From: Berghia stephanieae
Lineage: Eukaryota; Mollusca; Gastropoda; Nudibranchia; Aeolidiidae
NCBI GenBank assembly: GCA_034508935.3
Contig: CM067442.1
Span: forward strand, 90,984,783 to 91,048,782
Direction: 5' to 3'
Length of the DNA: 64,000 nt
Shown: positions 23,787-34,890 of the stretch, piece by piece
How the letters are laid out: each line of letters starts with the position of its first letter
How positions within the stretch are numbered: position 1 is the stretch's first letter
Made by a program: the position numbers and the translations under genes
Notes under the pieces: generated by a model
Databases searched by the model: none
What the model saw: only the letters and a program-made list of their open reading frames with translations
Told to the model about the DNA's origin: nothing

Positions 23787-23831
<45 letters not shown>

Positions 23832-24175
23832 TTAAAAAATCAAAACAATTTTAACCATTAATGGCGAGATTCGATCTTACACTCCCCAAACTCCAGATCT
23901 TAGTCTTAATGTTATCATTAAAAGACAAGCTTTGGGATTTATAGTTTAATTGAAGCCCGAGTCTAAATATACTCTTACTACTGCTCTCTTGGTGAAACGA
24001 TTTATTCCGCATAAGCAATCTGCAGAAAAAAATCAGTGTCACTGTAAAAGGTTAAAATTTCACGAAGTACGCTCCGTGAACACCGCTGTAACAATCCTTT
24101 GATCTACGTCATCAGGCAACCCGTTGTTTCTTTCATCTTTTCCCATTCCCCCTTACTATCCTCCCATCCCCCCGC

Positions 24176-24254
<79 letters not shown>

Positions 24255-27200
24255 CATAGTGTTATCCCTTCCCTTTCCCATCTCAATGTAAAATGAACAC
24301 GTTCTGCTGTTTGCAGATACATGTATGATTGTTTTGTTTTTTCTCTCTCACTCGGCTAGGATTAAAAACCAGGACATCAGGTAATTGGTGTCTAATGCAA
24401 AAGTATAGATTCTCTCTTTGGCCAATTTAGTCACGCATGTGGCAGCCCAGCGATTTATTATGTTCTGCCTATAACACACAATAAGTGGGATTTTGGGGTG
24501 GGTACGAAAGAAATCAAGGTCATAAGTAACCGTGCACAAGAGCTGTATAGGGAATTGGTTTCTGGGGGTCTTGCAAATACCAAATATTTTATGGAAAGCT
24601 CTTTCGAACTCCAAGACGTCTGGTTTGTTTTGCTATCTTGGAACAAACGAAACAGATGTCTTGATGTGTGACCTAGTTGTCTGATTTTGTGACCTGGATG
24701 TAAGGTTTTGTGACCTAGATGTATCCATTTGTGTGTGCAAGCCATGCGGGTAAGTACAGCGATAGCTTGCCAGTTGAGGAAAAGAAAAAAAAAGAAGCAG
24801 CGTATCTGAATTTGAAAAACAAAACAAAAAAACCTGAAAAAACAAAACAACTTAACCTTTTAAAGGCGAATATCAATCTTACTTGGACCAAAAAAAAATC
24901 TTACCGTTTTCATCAAAAGACAAAAAACAAATTACAATTTAAAAACTTGAGCTTTTATATAGGGCAATATCCACCCAACGTGCTCAAAGCGCTTTTTATC
25001 AATATTCTTACTGCTCTTATGGTGGAAACGTTTATTTTTTCTGCGTTAAAAAATAATATAAATGACGACTATTATTTGAAAACAAAAGAATCAATGTCAC
25101 TGGAAAAGGGTTAATTGCAGTACTCCTGCATCCTGTGAGACTCCTACGGCACTTGCTAATCATAAAAAAAGGAAATAGCAATCAACAATACTAAGTTGAA
25201 AAAAAAAAGAAGAAAAAAAGGAGGGGGGGGGGGAGAGCAAACCCAGTAGCAATGCAACCTTTAGCGGCGAAATTCGATCTTTGACCTAACACCAAATCCT
25301 CTTTCATCAAAAGACAAGTAACGGCAAAACGATTATAGACAATTGAAGTCCGAGTTGCGATAGTCTGACTGCTCTCTTGGTGGAAAAGCTGTATTCTCCG
25401 TTAACAATAATAAAGATAAAAGCAAATTATTATCTGAAAGCAAAAAATTTGCTTCGCTGTTAAGGGGTTAAGAACATCTGCCAGCATCGTTGACATGCTC
25501 TACGTCACCAAGGTCACAAGCGACACGTCTCCCTTTCGTCTTCATCATGCAACCCCCCCCCCCCCCCCCTCCACTCTCACGGTGGTGGTGGCGGCGGATA
25601 AAAAAGGCCTTTTTTTCTTTTATTCAATCAACTTGACTGCTGGTGGACCCTAGGCCTCTCTACAAGTCCAAGAAATAATACTCACTTTTTCTCTGCTCCA
25701 ATGAAAATATCTCCCCCTACCGGTCTAATTATTTGTAGCAGACGACAAATTTCTCAAAACGGTCACGTGACACTGTAAAAACAACACAGGAAGTCCATGA
25801 AAGCTTATTTACGGCATTTCCTTTGAACCGTGTAAACAACAAAATTTCGTTTTCATTCGACTCAACGGGTCAGATTGGCCGGTATTTTTTAACGAACTAA
25901 AGTTCTGAAAAATCAAAATGTTTCTTAGAAAGTTGAAAGATGCTAGTTTTTGAAACAGAGGTAGGTTTTTAAGAAAAATCTTTATATTTTACGTGAATGC
26001 ATGCTCAAGGCGAGTTGGACGTCCAGCGGAGGTTGGTAGGCCAAAGGCCCACCTCTCTATAATATAAAATCTGGTTTCCTATGATGCAGTATTATACCAT
26101 CCCATTGATAAAACCGTTTGAATTTTGTCTCTATGTTATATAGAAGCAAAGTTATTCAATTTTTTATACCTTAAAAAAACACCCCAAAAATTACAAAAGG
26201 AGCACGGTCAAAACTTGTCAAAACAATGACAATACAAATACACATTGGAGAATGAAAGCGTACTGTAATGTATAATATTGTATACCCTTTGGAAACAGGA
26301 GAAATACACATTGTTGTTGAGATTTGTCTTCTCTCGACACTGGTCCGCGCATTTCATTGTTTCACATGTCTCATCATGCCCCCTTTTCCACCATCTTACA
26401 AATCCAGGGGTTGCGCCGTATTGCAATTGCATTTTCTTATGACATGCTGTTATTGTTAGTGGTAGTAATTTGTGTACATTTGAACTTAATTTGAGGAAAG
26501 AGCTTTCCATGTATTTTTTAAAAGGAACTGTGTTTTCAGTCCACCAGTGGACTGAAAACACAGCTGTGTATTCAGTCCACCGGAAATAAAAATATTTAAA
26601 AAGGACCAATTATCCTCTATACTTACCTTAATCGATAGTGACGACTTTGATACTGAACCTATTATAGGCATCATCAGAAATGGACAGGCATAAAATTTAT
26701 AGCAATTCAACGGCGTAATAATATCATTTACAGTGTTTTATTTACTCTCTGAACATCTTGATTGAGAGTTGTTCGAAACCGGGTGCCTGAAATAGATCTC
26801 AATTCTCGAAACCGATTTATCAAACATTGACGAGATTCTTACCGTGGCTGCAAGATAGCCATTGGCCTGGCCAAAATTGGCCACACAGAGAATAATGTTT
26901 CTACAATTAATTTAAAATTAACATTTATATCTATTTTTAATTTTTCCTAGTCCTTTAGAATTTTTTTGTGATTATCAAAACCGATGAATTTTCCAAGGAG
27001 ATCAGAATTTTAGTATTGCTTGCCCAAGTAAGGTTCTATTTTGTCATTTTTCACACCTATCACTGGCCTCGAGTACGGCTGTGCTTCGAGGCCTCCCCTC
27101 CCCCCTCCGCCCCGGGCAGTCTTGATTTTGTCTTCTTCCAATATCCTTTACTTTCAAAATCATTCCTTGTCCTTTGAATTGTGGGGCTGGTCTATTGTTC

Positions 27201-27448
27201 ATCGTCTATCATGTCTTGTAAAGCTATACTTTTTTTGACTGGTATTCCATTTTTTCCCTTTCTACTAGCCCTAAAATGACCTCAACAAAAGAGTCCTTAA
27301 AAGAATGTAGAGTCATCTACCTTGCTGCTCACACCGATATTGTCTACACCAAAAGTGTTCCAAGCTGTAACCTTGTAAATAAGGATAGGCACCAAAATAA
27401 AAAATAAAAATCGAGTACAAGTGGCTACAAAGCAGTCCTAAATATCTT

Positions 27449-27479
<31 letters not shown>

Positions 27480-30400
27480 TAATCTATCTATCTATACTCT
27501 ATCTCTCTCTCTAATCTCTCCCATCCCCACCCCCCTTCTCTCTCTGATGCTCCCTTAAACACATTCAAGACCCTATAACTATAAAGTTGTTCTCTCTTTT
27601 TCTTTTTTTATTTTGGTTGGTTTTGTTTTGTTTGTTCGTTTTTGTTTCGTTTTTCTCCGGATTCATATTGCTACGTACAAGAAATACACAAGGAAATACA
27701 TTTTGACGTCTTACTGTGTTCTAAATTAGAATAATAATCTTAAAAGTGAGTAAAAGTAAATACATTTTTTTTTTTTAAAAAAGGTCGATCAAACTTCTCC
27801 AGTAATGGCGTCAACGTGTTGAACTTGAAAATTTTTTAATTAAGAATTTTTGCCAAGGGAGTACACAGGCGTGCTCGAGGCCAGTGATCGATGTGAAAAG
27901 TGACCAAATAGAACCTTACTTGGGCAAACAATACTAAAACTCTGATCTCCTTGGAAAACTCATCGGTTTTGATAATCATAAAAATTCTAACGGACTAGGA
28001 AACATTGAAAATATATATAAATGTTAATTTTAAATTAATTATAGAAACATTATTCTATGTGTGGCCAATTTTGGCCAAATTGCCCAGGCCAATGGCTATC
28101 TGGCAACCATGGTAAGAATTTGTCTATTTCAGTCTCCCGATTTCGAACAACTCTCAATCAAAACTTTTCGAGAGTAAATAAAACGCTGTAAATGATATTA
28201 TTAAGCCGTCAAATTGTCATAAATGTTATGCCTGTCCACTTCTGATGATGCCTAACCTACAATAGGCTCAGTATCAATGTCATCATTATCGATTGGTAAC
28301 AAGTATAGACGCTAATTGGTCCTTTTTAAATATTTGTATTTCCGGTGGACTGAATACACAGCTGTGTTTTCAATCCACTTGTGGACTGAAAACACAGTTC
28401 CTTTTTAAAATGTTCCTTTCACTTCCAAAGATTGCAGCTCTGTTTTTTGTCCAATATAAAAAATATTTTTCTCTTTCATTTCCTGTATACAATGCTCACC
28501 AACTTCTTTCTCTTGTCTTTATCAGGATACAGAATACCTGTACTTGAGAACCTTGGAGCAACACTGGTAAGTATGGTGAAATTCCCAGTATGAAAGGAAT
28601 ATTAAAATTGATAACATTTTTCATGAGGGGTGGAGAGGGGGGGGGGGGGGGCGAGCTCTTGTCAACTTATATGTCAACAAAGTAAAAACTTTTTATTGGT
28701 GGGTAATAATGCAACAAAATACTACTCATCGCTACTACTACTACTATTGCTCCTGCTGCTGCTGCTACCATCATTATTACTACTATTGCAACTCCTACTG
28801 CATCATCGTCATTTTCACTGCCCTTAAAACTTCAAATACCACTTCATCACAGATACAGATTTAATTGGAGCTTGCAGATTTTTTATGAGCCAAATTCTGA
28901 TTTTTTATTTGGTTTTGTTTTGCTATAAAGGTAAACAAATTTTGAAAGTTGTGCATCAAGTTTCCAGGGGGGGGGGGGGGGGGTCAAGAGTTTGCCATTA
29001 AAATTGATACTATGTTTTGTCTTTCATATAACAAAATTTGAAAAGAAGGAGTAAAATTTCATGTTTCAAATTTCTTCATTGTGTCATTTCGTTTCTTCTT
29101 ATAGGATCAGTTTGATACAATTGACCTCACAGATAATGATATCAGAAAGTTGGATAAATTTCCTCTTCTCAAAAGACTGAAAACTATCATGCTGAGCAAC
29201 AACAGAATAGTGTAAGTCGATTGATAATCAATGGACGTGTCAAATTTTTAAATGATACGCATTTTAGACAAATGGAAAGTTGTTGATATGATTATATGTT
29301 TAACAATAAAAGTAGATGTCATGGTGTATCTATTGAGGACTAGATACAAATTCTGCTGATGACAAATTGTTTACAAATTTAGTAACAGTAATAGTGAAAA
29401 CTATTTTGTTGATTTGTTTTGTTTTTTTTCCCCCTGTTTACTATGTATTTTAAAGATTCCACATAGACAGGTCTCTATAGCTCAAACACATTTTTTCAAT
29501 GTCTTGTCATATGATGTTTTATTAAAATTATAATGTGTTGTTGGTGTTGTGACGGACCCAGCTGCAATGATCATGATCTGAGAATCTGCTCCCCAGATGT
29601 GCAGAGCTCCAACTGTACGCCAAATAGGCGTATTTTTAGGCTTTTAAAATTGTCTTTGTTTTGAGCAATTACACCTTTTCTTTCACCTCTTTTCAGTAAA
29701 AATTACACCTTTTCTTCAGTTGGCACAGCCAGCTCTGGCTGTGGAGTGGATTCGGTGTTGGAGCTATGGTGATGATGAGAATTAGAATTTCTATACATGG
29801 ATGAATAATGTATATCTTATCTATTCATTTTATGATGTGTTTTTTTTTATTTATTTTTTTTCATTTCTCTATTTTAGCCGTATTGCAGAGGGTCTTCACG
29901 AAACTTTACCGAATCTTGAAACACTTGTATTAACAAATAACAACATCAAAGAATTAGCAGATATAGATGTGCTTTCCCCAGTTTCAACGCTAAAATATTT
30001 AAGGTAAGTTGTCCTCCCTTCATTTGGTATTTTGTTTAGGTGTGCCTTATATGTGTAAACTTAATTCCAAACTCAAAAGTGATCAGATTTTCAACCTTAG
30101 AAAAGGAATCTTGACTTTAAAAGGAATGCTCAGTCTGAAAAGCTTGATGTTCATCTGGTTCATGCAGACATAATAAAAGATTTAGTGGTGATTTACATTC
30201 AATGTAACATCAAAGAAGGGTTTGAAGATACATGCATTATGTAATAATTTGTTTCTCTCTTTTTAAAAAAAAATTAACAAAAAAAAAATATGCTTGTAGT
30301 TGTAGGGTAATAGTCACTTATTTAAAGACAATAGGTTGATTGAAGCTTTGCATGTGGTCAGTCTTAATAACCTGTAAATTGAATAGCCTATGATTGCTAA

Positions 30401-33400
30401 TATATAGCAATGAAAAGAATTTTGTTTTTATTTGAGACTGTAATGTTGTATATGATGTAGGTATCATGTTATTTATCTCAGTACTTTTCTTTAATACGAG
30501 AAAAATAATATTTAAGATAATGGTTTTGGAATTAAAATGATTATTACAGAATCACTTGGAAATGGTTTTTGCATGTTTGTAACTGCACTTTAACAACCAT
30601 TGTACTATATGTAACATCCACAATTTTTAGAGACTGCTTGTATTATACTTTTGGGGACATTTGAAGCTCTTATTTTATGCATCATTTGCAAATATTTTGA
30701 TTAGGAAAGCTGATAAACAACTTGTGAAATATACATGCTTGATGCAGTTGTAGATCGCTGTTGGGGTAAATTATTTCCCATTGTTTTGCTTATTTAAGAG
30801 TGTTTCAGGAACTGCTACTATATACAGCTGTAATATTACTTTGTGTTGTACACCATCTTCTTTTCTGGATATAAAAGTATTGCAAGTGCTATTTAACTCT
30901 CTATTTAACTCTTTAACAAAAACAGTCCATATTTGCCAAAATAATTTCCCTGATATATTTTCTGTTCTTTTTTTTTATGGTCGGTCTGTAATAATTAGAG
31001 TTATTTAGGATATTTCGTCATTTACAATTGTGATTTTGTCCCTTTTCAGCCTGCTTGGGAATCCTCTTGTTGCAAAGAAAAATTACAGGTTGTATATTAT
31101 ACACAAGATTCCAAGTTTGAGGTGTTAGATTTTTGCAGAGTTAGATTAAGAGTAAGTTCAACAGATTAATTGGTCCCTTATTTCTTTGTTTTTTTATTTT
31201 AAAATTAAAAAAAAATAATTATGAATTAGAGTTCCCCCCCCCCCCCCCTCCCTTTATGATACACACTCAAAGATTTGCCCCTTCATTTGTTTCTCATTTG
31301 GATTACACAAAGCGTTTTTGGACTGATAGGTCCATGGTTCAAGTCCTGTTCTGGGCAGCGCAAAGTTGAATCCTTGGAGAAGGTGCTTTCTTTACTCACA
31401 TTCTCTCACCACACTCAGGGATGTGATATGAGTACCTGATGTGTAACAGCATTGTATCTGACGTTAAAAAAATAATTGACTGTGCCATGTCTTGTCCTAC
31501 ATGTTAAGTGTTGATGTTGGCTCGGGACCCTTGTAAAAAGCATTGAGCTCATATAATGGGTAATTTGCTATATAAATCCCCAATTTTGTTTTTTCATGTC
31601 TGTAGATTTTGTAAAGTTTTACATCAACAATTTATTTTACTTTTTTTCTTGCTTTTCTTGAAGGAAAGAGAAGCTGCTAGTAAAATGTTTAAGAAAAAAA
31701 AACAGTACAACAGCCACAGGTGTCTGTTGAAGAAAATGGTGTTCGCTCTAAAACATTTGTTCCTGGAGATAAGCTGCCCTCTACACGTATGGTTCCAACT
31801 GGTCCATCTAAAGAAGAAGTTGCTGCTATCAGGGTATGTTTTATGTTTTCAGTCTTCTTCGTTTCATTTGTTTTTCATTAAAAAATCTTCCCACTTTTTA
31901 AAATCACCTTGATGTCAATGTCAATGTCCAAATGGATGTATTATGAGGGCATTTGTCTTAATTTATTAATTGAGCAGGAGGGGGTGGGGGGGGGGGAGGT
32001 GGCCGAGTGGTTAAGGTATTGTACTGTGACTCAGAAGGTCCAAGATAATTAGCTCCCAATTTGCTCATTTTGGACCGCAAGAAGTCGTGAGACTGGCTCA
32101 AGATAGACACGATGCTTGATACCACTTGTTTTTTAAGTGATGGATGGCTTTGATTTGTAGAGCTACCCTCTCATGGCCAGGCAGAGTTGTTGTACCAGTA
32201 AGGTTGTCGGTCCGAGCCCCAGTTGCTGCGGAATTTTTTATTCTCTATTGTCTTTTGGCACTTTTCTACTCACTTCGTTTCTTGCTCCACTAATTTTTAT
32301 GAATTATGTGAAATTATTCCAACACTTAGCTAACGAATAATATTAATTTGATTATGTTTCTAGAAAGCAATCGGCAAGGCTACAACTCTTGAAGAAATAG
32401 AGAGACTAAACCAGATGTTACAGTCTCGTCAAATACCCAGAGATGATATTGCTTCAGGAAATGCTTCTGGAAAAGGTGAGATGTATGAAGTTGCAGATAA
32501 GATTGAAGATGTTATAGAGTATTTTAAAAATAAAATATGGCAAATAAAAGAAAATTTGGACAATAGTACTTTCATCCACAAGATTTACTCATCTTCACCC
32601 ATTCACAGAAACAATCAATCATAACATTCATTGTGACTCTTTGTGACACATACTTTACAAATGTTATAATCTACACATACATCATCTTCGATACGTGTCA
32701 ATTATACCATTTTGAACATTTAAAAAAGATCTCATTGGTTGTGTGATATGCATTCCTTGAAAAAAAAAGATTTATATTTTGGAATTATTTTTGGATTCGT
32801 TATGGCCATGCTGATTCTATGAACTTTAATTCATTTTGCTTTTAGAAATCTCGAAATCCCAAATTGGTTGGGGTCTCGTTTTTATCTCTTTTTAAAATGC
32901 AATTGGAAATTGTGTGTCCTGGTTTGCAGCGGAGGGTGAGTATGCAGCAATGTTGTCTAAATGATAAAACATCGTCTGGGTTAAGTGTTTAGTTTGCAAT
33001 TTATTCCAAACTGGTTGTAATGAGATTTTCCAACCATTTCACCATAAAACCACTATTGGCCAAATATATGTGAGTACAAGTAAGACTGCATCTCATCACT
33101 TTTTTATTGTTTGGGCCAACAGGAATGTGTAAGAAATTATTTGTAGCAGATGTATGTTTTGTACATTGACAATTGTATCCAAAAAGAAAGAAAAGTGCAG
33201 AAAAATAACATCTGATGACTGTATGATCTCTTGCAAAGGAAGGAGTTTGCGAGTTATAAAAATGTGTTTGTAGACTGTACCTTGTCTCTATTTTACAGAG
33301 ATTGTAAATGTTAATTTTGCCTTTTCATTGAAAGGATAATAGGTGAGATGAAATGATGGGTATTTTGATTATAATGCATTTTTATTGAAGGCTATGTTCT

Positions 33401-34096
33401 GGGTCCCTATTTATGAGCAAGGTTGCTGATTTTCCATTTATTTACAGAATTCAGTATGTTTAAAAACCTCAGTATATTTTCCAATCACCTACCTAACGGA
33501 AAATAATAAGTAGATAAAATGTCTTTTTTACTGCAGTTTGGCATTCAGATACAGGTCTGTCGATGTGTTCTCATAAAAGTTCAGTAAATTTTTGCCTCAT
33601 GAATCAGTCCCCTGTATCAACTTTGTGTAGTGAATATTTGCCAGTACCTAAGGGATTGATTGCAGTACTAAACCACTTTTGTAAGAATCAGCTAGAGATT
33701 GTTTTTATATTTAAATAATGTGGTTCAAAGGCAGCATGTTCTGTATTTACTTAAGGTGAGAATTGGTTAAGCAATTTGATTTCTTAGAGACTTTGTTGCC
33801 ATTGCCAATTTACCATTTCATTTCATTTGTGTCGTACAAGTAGGTTGTTCTGTAATGTATGATTCACTTAATTAATTGATCTATTTATTAAATCATTGAT
33901 TGTCATCTGTTTTAATGACTTTCTTTCCTTTTTTTTTTCTTCTTAACATTTTCCATACAGGGAATCCTGGAAAAGGAGATTCTGAAGAAGAAGAAAGGAG
34001 GAGGAAGAAGACGAGGAAGAAAATGATGAAGATGGAAGGCCAATGGAGGAATCCGGCTTCAACGAAGAGACAGAAGAAATGGAAGATGATGATTGA
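22817..34096 (+). CDS. SNRPA1: U2 snRNP A' protein, eight coding exons
   Basis: U2A' is a leucine-rich-repeat protein that pairs with U2B'' on stem-loop IV of U2 snRNA in the spliceosome. Exons 22817-22898, 28526-28566, 29105-29211, 29878-30003, 31050-31151, 31664-31833, 32364-32475 and 33961-34096 follow the human protein in order. The N-terminus reads MVRLTAQLI. Repeats carry LSNNRI, LVLTNNNI and LLGNPL, then the LRR cap, then SKTFVPG and an acidic tail. All introns are GT-AG. Exons 5, 6 and 8 each need one added base to stay in frame; without them the protein would stop early. Corrected length is about 292 residues against 255 in human, the excess lying in the C-terminal tail. AATAAA signals lie at about 34849 and 34876. 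Confidence 0.93.
23850..24062 (+). repeat. reiterated module a of the 2.9-kb element
   Basis: Starts AACCATTAATGGCGAGATTC, has ATTAAAAGACAAGC and TACTGCTCTCTTGGTGAAAC, and closes CACTGTAAAAGGTTAAAATT. The same order of motifs recurs in modules b and c. Confidence 0.7.
24179..24251. repeat. (CT)n microsatellite inside the 2.9-kb element
   Basis: Pure CT tract. The matching tract in copy 2 (about 61937-61974) is shorter, so length differs between copies. Confidence 0.95.
24855..25120 (+). repeat. reiterated module b with inserted SINE tail
   Basis: Starts AACCTTTTAAAGGCGAATAT, has CATCAAAAGACAAAA and TACTGCTCTTATGGTGGAAA, and closes CACTGGAAAAGGGTTAA. The inverted SINE tail GAGCTTTTATATAGGGCAAT to CTCAAAGCGC interrupts it, with both flanking halves kept. 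Confidence 0.65.
25250..25475 (+). repeat. reiterated module c
   Basis: Starts CAACCTTTAGCGGCGAAATT, has CATCAAAAGACAAGT, ATTGAAGTCCGAGT and GACTGCTCTCTTGGTGGAAA, and closes GCTGTTAAGGGGTTAAG. Confidence 0.7.
26513..28411. mobile_element. 1.9-kb foldback element with ~550-bp inverted arms
   Basis: The left arm 26513-27077 and right arm 27869-28411 are inverted copies along their whole length. Both arms start TAAAAAGGAACTGTG-like and carry CATCATCAGAAATGGACAGG, GCCAATGGC and CCAAGGAGATCAGA in mirrored order. Each terminus has its own small hairpin (CAGTCCACCAGTGGACTG at the left, CCACTTGTGG at the right). The 790-base centre holds (CT)n and no recognisable gene. It lies in SNRPA1 intron 1, just before exon 2. 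The target duplication is not clear, perhaps TTTTTAAAA-like. Confidence 0.8.
28526..28566 (+). CDS. SNRPA1: SNRPA1 exon 2
   Basis: A 41-base exon encoding YRIPVLENLGATL, nearly identical to human YKIPVIENLGATL. Acceptor TTTATCAG, donor CTG|GTAAGT. Confidence 0.93.
29105..29211 (+). CDS. SNRPA1: SNRPA1 exon 3
   Basis: Encodes DQFDTIDLTDNDIRKLDKF and the first full leucine-rich repeats ending MLSNNRI. Acceptor TTATAG, donor GT|GTAAGT. Confidence 0.93.
29878..30003 (+). CDS. SNRPA1: SNRPA1 exon 4
   Basis: Encodes RIAEGLHETLPNLETLVLTN and the next repeat through STLKYL. Acceptor ATTTTAG, donor AG|GTAAGT. Confidence 0.93.
31050..31151 (+). CDS. SNRPA1: SNRPA1 exon 5, one base short
   Basis: SLLGNPLVAKKNYRLYIIHK and IPSLR match the human LRR cap. 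The expected VLDF is then out of frame unless one base is added near 31121-31124 (AGGTG for AGGGTG or similar). The donor is AAGA|GTAAGT. Exon ends are phase-compatible only with the extra base. Confidence 0.88.
31300..31575 (+). mobile_element. tRNA-derived SINE, AAAGCGCTTTGA-tail family, diverged
   Basis: It lies in SNRPA1 intron 5 (between exons 5 and 6), in the sense direction. The head retains the B-box-like GGTTCAAGTCC. The body has CCTTGGAGAAGGTGC and TTACTCACATTCTCTCACC. The tail has GTAAAAAGCATTGAGCTC and TTTGCTATATAAATCC. Confidence 0.65.
31664..31833 (+). CDS. SNRPA1: SNRPA1 exon 6, one base short
   Basis: It begins EREAASKMFK, then meets a run of nine A at about 31694-31702. The frame that follows gives RSKTFVPGDKLPS and SKEEVAAIR only if the run is ten A. 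Acceptor CTTGAAG, donor AGG|GTATGT. Confidence 0.87.
31988..32225 (+). repeat. tRNA-like SINE remnant
   Basis: GGTGGCCGAGTGGTTAAGGT is a strong A box of the Ser/Leu type. A B-box-like GGTCCGAGCCCC lies far downstream (about 32200), too distant for a tRNA, so I read a split or composite SINE. SNRPA1 intron 6. Confidence 0.5.
32364..32475 (+). CDS. SNRPA1: SNRPA1 exon 7
   Basis: KAIGKATTLEEIERLNQML and QSRQIP match human KNAIANASTLAEVERLKGLL and QSGQIP. Acceptor TTTCTAG, donor AAAG|GTGAGA. Confidence 0.92.
33961..34096 (+). CDS. SNRPA1: SNRPA1 exon 8, acidic tail, one base short
   Basis: As sequenced it reads a basic RRRKKTRKK peptide. Shifting the frame after about 33995 gives a Glu/Asp-rich end (EEEDEEENDEDG, ending MEDDD then TGA at 34094-34096), like the acidic tail of human U2A'. 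The expected base is a G in a GAA/GAG run. Acceptor CATACAG. Confidence 0.82.
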
Positions 34097-34890
34097 TCTA
34101 TTTGATTTTGATCATGTTGTTTTAATTTTTATGTAAATAATTATTTTATCATTGACATGAGACCATTTTCTACATAACTTACTTTTAAATCTTGTAGATT
34201 GGAAAGGGTTCTGTCTTAATTCATCCTCTTTTTTTTTTCTCTTCAGTTTTGCTTTTGGCTGGAGACATCTGGGAGTGGACTACGATAAATGGCCTGTCAG
34301 CTTTCATTCTTCCATTCTGCCAGTTGTTAAAGCTCATGAGTACAGATACTACACTCACTGGCTGACTGGCTGTTTGGTTGTCAATGAAGCGACAAGCTGT
34401 ATAGAATCAGATTCACTACCAGGTGCCATAGGGTAACAACCCAACTGATAAGAACAAGCAGTTCACTTTAAAAGTTTATGGTCACTAGACTGAGAGGTGA
34501 TGACTTTTATTTTTTTCATTTTTTATCATCATCGTATACACAAAAGGATTGTGCTTTATATTTTTAAGGGTATGTGCTTATAAGAACAGATACTCAATGC
34601 CTTTTCTGAGTTGCAATGCCTTGGATGTGTACTTTTTAATCTTCAAATGATTAAATTTTATATTTTGTAAGTGCCAGTGTCAGTGATTCAATTTGCTATT
34701 TGATACTTTGGCTCTTAGGATAGAATCCCTCTCCCGTCACCCCTATATAGGTTATAAGAGAAAAGACTTTTGTAATATCCATCCATGGCTAAAGGGGTGA
34801 CACTTTGATCTATTGAAGCGAAATGAAATGTGTTGGTTTATGTTGACAATAAATTATCCTGGAAGAAAGGACTTGAATAAAATGTTATAA
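34097..34890 (+). other. SNRPA1 3' UTR region
   Basis: Non-coding sequence after the stop, with AATAAA at about 34849 and 34876. A pyrimidine-rich TTTTTCTCTTCAG near 34235-34247 could serve as an acceptor for an alternative 3' exon; this is inference only. Confidence 0.5.

Larger units (their letters stand above)
23142..26057 (+). mobile_element. 2.9-kb TA-flanked non-autonomous DNA transposon, copy 1
   Basis: It begins GAGAGCTGCGCC and ends GGCCCACCTCTC, near-perfect inverted repeats, with TA directly on both sides (23140-23141 and 26058-26059). A second copy occupies 60906-63766 and is colinear throughout, apart from microsatellite length changes and one patch near 23390. TA duplication fits Tc1/mariner or similar superfamilies, but I recognise no transposase. 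The interior holds (TG)n and (CT)n tracts, a captured SINE tail at about 24948-24995, and three related modules (see 23850, 24855 and 25250). It lies in SNRPA1 intron 1. Confidence 0.85.

Noticed and set aside
24458-25114. 130-131-codon frames within the 2.9-kb transposon
   Set aside because: The corresponding region in the second copy does not keep the same frames, and no transposase motif is visible.
26208-26609. 133-codon minus-strand frame
   Set aside because: It crosses the terminus of the foldback element and is lysine/serine/phenylalanine-rich chance sequence with no homology recognised.
31988-32060. Possible tRNA gene starting GGTGGCCGAGTGGTTAAGG
   Set aside because: A good A box but no B box at the right distance.
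22817-34096. SNRPA1 as a processed retro-pseudogene
   Set aside because: All seven introns with canonical borders are present, so it did not arise from spliced mRNA. Assembly error or a decaying gene duplicate remain the options.
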